A stretch of DNA of 7,272 nucleotides from Planctomycetota bacterium (GTDB lineage Bacteria > Planctomycetota > PLA2 > JAEUHO01), in contig JAPKHB010000195.1 of NCBI GenBank assembly GCA_026647295.1, positions 1 to 7,272 of the forward strand, read 5' to 3'. Under the pieces are notes generated by a model, which was not told the origin of the DNA, made no database searches, and worked only from the letters and a program-made list of their open reading frames with translations. Positions 1 to 4,322 of the stretch are shown piece after piece (the stretch's first letter is position 1; each line of letters starts with the position of its first letter). The translations under genes and the position numbers were made by a program.

Positions 1-1
1 C

Positions 2-166
2 ATCGAGGACCGCACCTACACCTATACCGTCGCGGAAGGCGACGACCTCGCGTCCGTCCGCGACGCCCTCATCGAACTCATCAACCAGGATCCCAAGGTG
101 CGCGCCTTCTCCGCCGGGGTACACCACCGCATCCGGCTCCAGGCCCGCATCGCGGGGCCCGCGGGC
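2..166 (+). other. Partial YTYTV...GD.LASVRDALI..IN.DP.V domain at the N-terminus of gene 1
   Basis: The frame reads through TYTYTVAEGDDLASVRDAL, then INQDPKV, then RIRLQARIAGPAG. This matches, from memory, a repeat domain in large extracellular Acidobacteria-type proteins (Solibacter-like, often with a TIGR03437-type C-terminal domain). There the pattern runs YTYTV..GDTLASVRDALV.LIN.DP.V.A....RI.L.AR..GPAG and then normally continues with GNGIP. Here it stops at GPAG and a hydrophobic run LLLGAAPAAAD follows. The domain is cut by the left window edge. The family assignment is recollection and was not searched. Confidence 0.55.
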
Positions 167-1564
167 CTCCTGCTGGGCGCAGCGCCGGCCGCGGCCGACG
201 TGATCCACCTGCGCACCGGGGACTCGGTCAAGGGCCGGCCCCTGCGCGAGCAGAGCAACGAGGAGGTGCTCGTGGTCGAGGACTTCCTCACCGGCGCGTT
301 GCGCACGCTCGCCTGGGAGGTGGTCGACCCCGCGGACCGGCAGCGGATCTGGGTCGAGTGGGACTGGGCGAACAAGGCCCACCGCGTGGTCAGCGGCCGC
401 CGGCTGGTGCAGCGCCTGCTGGACGGGAGCACCGAGGACCTGCTGGGCGTCGTCGAGAAGGAGGAGGACGGCATCGTGTTCCTGCGCGCGGGCGGGCAAC
501 TCCTGCAGGTGCGCCGGGACACCATCCTGGAGGAGACCGCCGAGGACGTGAGCCCGCGCGAGGTGTGGAGCCCCGAGCAGCTCTACGACCGTTTCCGCGC
601 GCAACTCGAGTCCGAACGCGCCGAGGCCGGCGGCGACCCCTCGACCCTGGACTCGCGCGAGCACTGGCGCCTCGCGGAGTACGCCGAGTGGGCCGAGCAC
701 TGGGAGAAGGCGCGCGAGCATTACGCCGCCTGCGCCGCCGACCCGGAGTACCTCAACGCCGCGGTCGCCCAGAGCAAGCTCGAGCGTGTCGAGGCCATCC
801 TGCGCGCGCAGACGGCCCTGCGCGAGATGAAGGACATCAAGCGCGCGATCAGCCTGCGGTCCTTCCGCTCGGCGCGCGCGGACATCGCCTCCTTCACGCA
901 GCGCCACGAGAACCTGCCGGACGTGGTCCTGGAGCAACTCGCGCGGCTCGAAAAGCTCTTCACCGAGCGGCGCAACGAGTACTTCCAGCTCGAGGCCAAG
1001 ATCCAGTTCCCCAAGATCGTGGAGCGCGCGATCAAGAAGAAGCTGGGCGAGAAGGACGTCACGCTCTCCGACGTGACCGGCTGGACCCGGCGCGACCTGC
1101 CCGAGCAGGCCTTCAAGGAACTCGAGGAGCGCTTCGCACGCAAGGACGACGTGACCCCCGACGAGGTGCGCCAGTTCTGGGAGAACCGGCGCAAGGGGAG
1201 CTGGCGGACGGCCGGCTACGGCGCCGGCACCTTCATCGTGGAGAAGCCCCAGATCCAGGCGCCCAAGCGCACCGGCGGCGGCGGCGGCTCGGGCGGCCAG
1301 CCGGGCCCGGCCTTCACGCCGCCCAAGCCCCCGACCCGGGACCAGTGGTGGGCCCACGCGGCGCCCCGCGACCGCGAGTCCTGGGTACTGGCCTTCTTCG
1401 TCGAGAACTCCGGCCTCTTCGAGGTGGGCGAGCCCAAGTGGGTCAACTGCCCGACCTGCGGGGGCGTCGGGCTGCTGAGCACGCTCACGGGGGGGGGCGA
1501 GGTCGCCTATCTCTGCACCCGCTGCGGGGGCGCCCGGCGCGACAAGACCGTGCGCTTCCGCTAG
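2..1564 (+). CDS. Secreted zinc-ribbon protein of unknown function, 5' end outside the window
   Basis: The frame is open from base 2 to the TAG at 1562-1564. A GTG at 98 (AGGA at 87-90, 7-base spacing) is the only in-window start before the conserved part and would give 488 residues. I leave the 5' end open because bases 2-97 encode a coherent domain in the same frame. Numbering from GTG98: residues 19-33 are hydrophobic and end in an AAA-D signal-peptidase-like site. DVIHLRTGDSVKG follows and starts a beta-rich region. Residues ~185-320 are charged and helical, with a TPR-like stretch (EHWRLAEYAEWAEHWEKARE). A Gly/Pro linker lies at ~390-415. A C-terminal zinc ribbon has C451-x2-C454-x18-C473-x2-C476. 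I recall similar secreted proteins with terminal CPTCGG ribbons in Planctomycetota, but I know no function. It is probably exported; zinc binding is inferred from the cysteines alone. Confidence 0.8.
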   Translation: MEDRTYTYTVAEGDDLASVRDALIELINQDPKVRAFSAGVHHRIRLQARIAGPAGLLLGAAPAAADVIHLRTGDSVKGRPLREQSNEEVLVVEDFLTGALRTLAWEVVDPADRQRIWVEWDWANKAHRVVSGRRLVQRLLDGSTEDLLGVVEKEEDGIVFLRAGGQLLQVRRDTILEETAEDVSPREVWSPEQLYDRFRAQLESERAEAGGDPSTLDSREHWRLAEYAEWAEHWEKAREHYAACAADPEYLNAAVAQSKLERVEAILRAQTALREMKDIKRAISLRSFRSARADIASFTQRHENLPDVVLEQLARLEKLFTERRNEYFQLEAKIQFPKIVERAIKKKLGEKDVTLSDVTGWTRRDLPEQAFKELEERFARKDDVTPDEVRQFWENRRKGSWRTAGYGAGTFIVEKPQIQAPKRTGGGGGSGGQPGPAFTPPKPPTRDQWWAHAAPRDRESWVLAFFVENSGLFEVGEPKWVNCPTCGGVGLLSTLTGGGEVAYLCTRCGGARRDKTVRFR

Positions 1565-1617
1565 GCCGGACGGGGCGGCCCGCCTGCGGGCGCAGCCGGC
1601 GGGGCGCGACCGGGCGC

Positions 1618-1640
1618 GGGGCGGGCCAGCGGCCCGCTCC
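1618..1640 (+). terminator. GC-rich hairpin after gene 1, possible terminator
   Basis: Bases 1621-1627 (GCGGGCC) and 1631-1637 (GGCCCGC) form a perfect 7-bp stem with loop AGC. Bases 1618-1620 and 1638-1640 extend it to 10 bp with one G-T wobble. It lies 54 bases after the stop of gene 1 and 5 bases before a -10-like element. There is no T tract, so it could be a weak terminator, a leader or operator structure, or simply a by-product of high GC. A smaller stem (GCCCG/CGGGC, 1578-1591) lies closer to the stop. Confidence 0.35.
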
Positions 1641-1645
1641 GGGTG

Positions 1646-1651
1646 TACCAT
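1646..1651 (+). promoter_or_regulatory. -10-like element TACCAT for genes 2 and 3
   Basis: TACCAT, preceded by GGGTG, is a local A/T spot in an otherwise G/C-only gap. The GTG at 1658 begins 7 bases after the end of the hexamer, which is where transcription would start, so the mRNA would be leaderless or nearly so. The same kind of element occurs before genes 4 and 5. No convincing -35 sequence is visible. Confidence 0.5.
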
Positions 1652-1657
1652 GCCGGC

Positions 1658-2308
1658 GTGCGCCCGCGCCCCCTCCTCCTCGTCGGCGGCCTGCTGCTCG
1701 GGGCCCTTTGCGTGGCGCCGCGGGCGGCGGGCAGCCAGCCGGCCTGCGTGGCCGTGCGCCAGGCGCTGCCGGGCGGGCCGACGGTGCCGGACGACTGGCC
1801 GCTGCCCACCACGGTCCGCGAGGCCCAGCAGCGGATCACCGATCTCTCGCGCGCGCTGGACCGCATGGCGGTCGAGGCCAACCGCGACCCGCGCGAGCGG
1901 CTCATCACGCAATACGGCGCCTACACGCCGCAGGAGCTCGAGCGCACGCGCGGGCGGATCCGCGCCGAGCAGATCGTGGAGTGGATGGTCGACCCCGCGC
2001 TCAACCTCAAGACGGTCCGCGAGCCCGCGCAACGGGCCCTGGTGGACGCGGTGCTCAAGGGCGCGGACCCCGACCTGACCACCGACAAGAAGTCCGGGGG
2101 CATGACCGTGCGGGCGCGCTTCTTCCTGCGCATGGTGGTTCCGCACCTGCGCCACGACGACGCCATCGCGCGCAAGCTCACCAGCGACCTGCTCAAGGAG
2201 GTGTTCCGCCCCGGCGGCGTGGCCGACATCCACGCCTACAAGGTCGACGACAAGGACACCTGGACCAAGGCGAAGAACGCGTGGGAGAAGTTGCTGAAGG
2301 ACCGGTGA
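1658..2308 (+). CDS. Small secreted helical protein of unknown function
   Basis: The protein has 216 residues if started at GTG1658. This start gives a clean signal peptide: MRPRP, a hydrophobic core LLLVGGLLLGALCVAP, then a likely cleavage near RAAG-SQPA (residue ~24). A GTG at 1643 in the same frame adds five residues but overlaps the -10-like hexamer and is less likely. The mature part is charged and predicted helical (TVREAQQRITDLSRALDRM, then a K/R-rich second half). It ends KAKNAWEKLLKDR, somewhat like the terminal repeat of HEAT/ARM-type proteins, but I see no definite repeats or catalytic motif. No gap separates it from the parvulin lipoprotein (GTGA overlap), so the two are probably co-expressed and act in the same compartment, outside the inner membrane. 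I do not recognise the family. Confidence 0.8.
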   Translation: MRPRPLLLVGGLLLGALCVAPRAAGSQPACVAVRQALPGGPTVPDDWPLPTTVREAQQRITDLSRALDRMAVEANRDPRERLITQYGAYTPQELERTRGRIRAEQIVEWMVDPALNLKTVREPAQRALVDAVLKGADPDLTTDKKSGGMTVRARFFLRMVVPHLRHDDAIARKLTSDLLKEVFRPGGVADIHAYKVDDKDTWTKAKNAWEKLLKDR

Positions 2309-3309
2309 CGGCGCCCGCGGACGGGGGCCCGGGCGCCCCGCGCGGGCGGCCGTGGCTGGCCACCGGGCTCCTGCTCCTAGCCGGCTGCCGCGGCGCGCCC
2401 GCGCCGGCGCCCCGCCCCTTCGGAAGCGGCGGCGAGGAGGCGGTCGACGCGCCGGTGGCCGCGGTGGGCGAGCGCCGCTTCACCAAGGCCCACCTGGGCG
2501 ACTACTGGTTCCATCGCTACCCCGAGGAGTACGCCCGCACGCTCGACGAGATGGTCGAGGAGTGGCTGGTGTGGAGCGAGGCGCGCCAGGGCGGCGTCAC
2601 GGTCCCCGAAGCCCGCCTCGCCGCCGCCGTGGAGCGCGAGGTCGAGGCGCGCCGCGCCCAGGTCCGCGACCTGCTCGGCCCCGACGCCGACCTTGAGGCG
2701 GAGGTGCGCCGGGCCTACGGGCTGGGGCTCGCGGCGTGGCGCGAACAGGTGTTGCGCCCGCGCCTGGCCACGGTGCTGCTCAAGGAACGGGTCGTGCGCC
2801 TGGACTCGCGGCGCCGCGCCCGCGTCCGCGCCCGCGTCATCGTGCTGGCCGACCCGGCCCGCGCGCGCTGGGTGCGGGAGCAACTCGAACGTGGCGCTGA
2901 CTCCGCGCTCCTGGCGCGCCAGGAATCGCGGGATCCCTCCGGGCGCCGGGGCGGGGACCTGCCCTGGATCGCGCGGGGGGACCTCGTTCATCCGGACGTC
3001 GAGGAGGCCCTGTTCGCGGCCCCCGCCGGGGCGCTGGTCGGGCCGCTTGCGGTCGAGGTCGACCGCGTGCCGCAGTGGCACCTGTACCGCGTGCTCGAAC
3101 ACGCGCCCGCCTGGGCCGGGGGCGGCGCCGACCTCACGGCGCGCCTGGAGGCGGACCTCGTCGCCGCTCCGGTCGGCCCGGGCGAGGTGCTGCGCTGGCG
3201 CCTGCGCCGGCGGGCCGAGCGCGGCATCCGCTACTTCCGCCCCGACGGAACGCCCTGGACTCCGGGCACGCCGCCATTGGGCGCCGGGCCCGAAGACCCC
3301 GGGCGCTGA
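2305..3309 (+). CDS. Parvulin-type peptidyl-prolyl isomerase lipoprotein (SurA/PrsA-like)
   Basis: A 334-residue exported folding factor. The GTG start overlaps the TGA of gene 2 and has AAGGA at 2297-2301. The N-terminus carries a lipoprotein signal, GLLLLAGC, with the lipidated cysteine at residue 28, so the protein should be membrane-tethered. A helical SurA_N-like domain follows (VAAVGERRFTKAHLGDYWF; LDEMVEEWLVWSEARQGGV; to ~170). The parvulin domain spans ~172-265: RARVIVL, then QESRDPSGRRGGDLPW ending at W221, HPDVEEALFAAPAGALVGPL, and QWHLYRV with H259. The family normally has two conserved histidines. The second is H259, but the first (the usual HIL) is V178 here, so isomerase activity may be weak and a chaperone role is possible. 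The last ~65 residues are Arg- and Pro-rich. The family call is secure; catalytic activity is uncertain. The same frame is open far upstream, but that part is shadow sequence. Confidence 0.9.
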   Translation: MTAPADGGPGAPRGRPWLATGLLLLAGCRGAPAPAPRPFGSGGEEAVDAPVAAVGERRFTKAHLGDYWFHRYPEEYARTLDEMVEEWLVWSEARQGGVTVPEARLAAAVEREVEARRAQVRDLLGPDADLEAEVRRAYGLGLAAWREQVLRPRLATVLLKERVVRLDSRRRARVRARVIVLADPARARWVREQLERGADSALLARQESRDPSGRRGGDLPWIARGDLVHPDVEEALFAAPAGALVGPLAVEVDRVPQWHLYRVLEHAPAWAGGGADLTARLEADLVAAPVGPGEVLRWRLRRRAERGIRYFRPDGTPWTPGTPPLGAGPEDPGR

Positions 3310-3362
3310 CGCACGGTCGGGGGCGGGGGCCCCCCGGCCCGCGCGCGCCGTGCGGCCCTTTT
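3310..3362 (+). terminator. Hairpin plus short T run after the parvulin gene
   Basis: CGCACGG at 3310-3316 pairs with CCGTGCG at 3348-3354. Inside it, CGGGGG (3318-3323) can pair with CCCCCG (3331-3336). Four T residues (3359-3362) follow after GCCC. It begins right after the stop codon of gene 3, which suits an intrinsic terminator for the gene 2-3 operon. The T run is short and set back from the stem, so efficiency is uncertain. Confidence 0.45.
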
Positions 3363-3387
3363 CGCGCCCGGCCCGGCCCCTTCGGGG

Positions 3388-3393
3388 TACCTT
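3388..3393 (+). promoter_or_regulatory. -10-like element TACCTT for scpB
   Basis: GGGGTACCTT stands before scpB, with the ATG at 3402 beginning 9 bases after the hexamer ends. The expected transcription start is at about 3400, which again implies a leaderless message. There is no Shine-Dalgarno sequence before the ATG. The matching context before genes 2 and 5 supports a shared housekeeping-type promoter. Confidence 0.5.
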
Positions 3394-3401
3394 CCGACGC
3401 C

Positions 3402-4136
3402 ATGGCCCTGCCCCGCGAGTCGAGCCCCGAGAGCGCAGCAGAGGGTGCGGGCGTCGCGGACCCCGATCCCTGCGACCCTGCGGCGCCCCCGGTGCCCGGG
3501 GCGCAGGTCCCGGAAGCGGGCCCGCCCCAGGCGGCCGACGCGGCCCCGGCCGACGCAGAGGCGGGCCCCGAGCCCGGGGCCGATCCGGACCCGGAACCCC
3601 CGCCCCCGGAGCCTCCGCCGCCCGAGGTGCTGGAGGCGGCGGTCGAGGCGCTGGTGTGCGCGGCCGGAGACGTGCTGCGGCCGGAGCGCATCCGGGACCT
3701 GCTCGGCCTGGCCAGCGTGCGCCCCGTGCGCGAGGCGCTCGCCGCCATCCAGGCCCGCTGGCGGGCCGCCGACCTCGCGATCGAGATCGAGGAGGTGGCC
3801 GGGGGCGTGCGCGTCGTGACCCGGCCGGACCTGGGGGCGTACGTCGCGCGCCTGGGCCGCAAGCCGGTCGCCGACCGCTTGAGCCGCAGCCTGCTCGAGA
3901 CGCTCTCGATCGTGGCGTACAAGCAGCCCGTCGGACGCGCGGAGATCGAACGCATCCGCGGCGTGCAGTGCGGCGAGGCGTTGCGGGCGCTGCTCGACCG
4001 GCGCCTGCTCAAGGTGGTCGGACGCAGCGACCAGCCCGGCCGGCCCCTGCTCTACGGCACCACGCAGCGCTTCCTCGTGGCCTTCGGCCTGCGCGAGCTC
4101 TCCGAACTGCCGGCGCCGGGGGACCTGCGGGCGTAG
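3402..4136 (+). CDS. scpB: Segregation and condensation protein B (ScpB)
   Basis: A 244-residue cytoplasmic subunit of the SMC-ScpA-ScpB condensin, which compacts and segregates the chromosome. ScpB dimerises through winged helices and binds ScpA. The core begins at ~76 (VLEAAVEALVCAAGDVL.PERIRDLLGL) with the first winged helix. The second holds the family signature LSRSLLETLSIVAYKQPVGR, AEIERIRGV, LLDRRLLKVVGR and GRPLLYGTT, ending FGLRELSELP. Residues 1-75 are an Ala/Pro/Asp/Glu-rich, probably disordered extension not found in typical ScpB. ATG3402 is preferred because a -10-like element lies just upstream; an in-frame GTG at 3627 would start exactly at the conserved core but lacks a well-placed ribosome site. 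scpA is not adjacent; both neighbours are envelope genes. The family identification is certain from the motifs. Confidence 0.96.
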   Translation: MALPRESSPESAAEGAGVADPDPCDPAAPPVPGAQVPEAGPPQAADAAPADAEAGPEPGADPDPEPPPPEPPPPEVLEAAVEALVCAAGDVLRPERIRDLLGLASVRPVREALAAIQARWRAADLAIEIEEVAGGVRVVTRPDLGAYVARLGRKPVADRLSRSLLETLSIVAYKQPVGRAEIERIRGVQCGEALRALLDRRLLKVVGRSDQPGRPLLYGTTQRFLVAFGLRELSELPAPGDLRA

Positions 4137-4166
4137 GCCCCAGCGGCGGGCCCCGGGCCCGGGGTG

Positions 4167-4190
4167 CGGGGGCGTCGCCCGGCGCCCCCG
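4167..4190 (+). terminator. Perfect 8-bp GC hairpin downstream of scpB
   Basis: CGGGGGCG (4167-4174) pairs perfectly with CGCCCCCG (4183-4190) around an 8-base loop, 30 bases after the scpB stop. Just upstream, 4151-4164 is a 14-base palindrome (CCCCGGGCCCGGGG). Neither is followed by a T run. Transcript termination or 3'-end protection is the likely role, by position only. Confidence 0.4.
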
Positions 4191-4201
4191 GCCGGCCCAG
4201 G

Positions 4202-4258
4202 GCCGCCGCGCCGCGGCGGCGTGCGCGCACCCACCCCGGACCGTGCGGGGCTGTGGGT
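4202..4258 (+). repeat. Cluster of inverted repeats upstream of the gene 5 promoter
   Basis: Three consecutive dyads fill this stretch. The first is 4202-4220 (GCCGCCGC, loop GCC, GCGGCGGC). The second is 4221-4230, a perfect palindrome GTGCGCGCAC. The third is a nested stem, ACCCAC (4229-4234) with GTGGGT (4253-4258), enclosing CCCG/CGGG at 4235-4238 and 4246-4249. The last ends 16 bases before the -10-like TATCCT, so it covers the -35 region and could be an operator. High GC makes chance dyads common. Confidence 0.35.
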
Positions 4259-4274
4259 CGGCCCCGGCGAGGGG

Positions 4275-4316
4275 TATCCTTTCGGGCTTCCGCCCCGATT
4301 TCCCCGGCCCCGGGAG
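4275..4316 (+). promoter_or_regulatory. -10-like TATCCT and ribosome binding site for gene 5
   Basis: GGGGTATCCT has its hexamer at 4275-4280 and resembles the elements before genes 2 and 4. Here the start codon is farther away (4323), leaving a leader of roughly 36 bases. GGGAG at 4312-4316 gives a Shine-Dalgarno sequence 6 bases before the ATG. No clear -35 box is visible. Confidence 0.5.
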
Positions 4317-4322
4317 CCCGCG

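Noticed and set aside
358..2304. Plus-strand open frame running through genes 1 and 2 into the parvulin frame
   Set aside because: The translated sequence is Arg/Pro/Gly/Ala-rich shadow of the real genes. Only the part from GTG2305 carries a lipobox and SurA/parvulin motifs.
2377..3102. 241-codon minus-strand frame opposite the parvulin gene
   Set aside because: It is a compositional shadow without start context or recognisable motif; the sense strand encodes clear parvulin motifs.
3595..3625. C-rich CCCCCGCCCCCGGAGCCTCCGCCGCC stretch considered as a DNA repeat
   Set aside because: It is explained by the Pro-Glu codons of the ScpB N-terminal tail.
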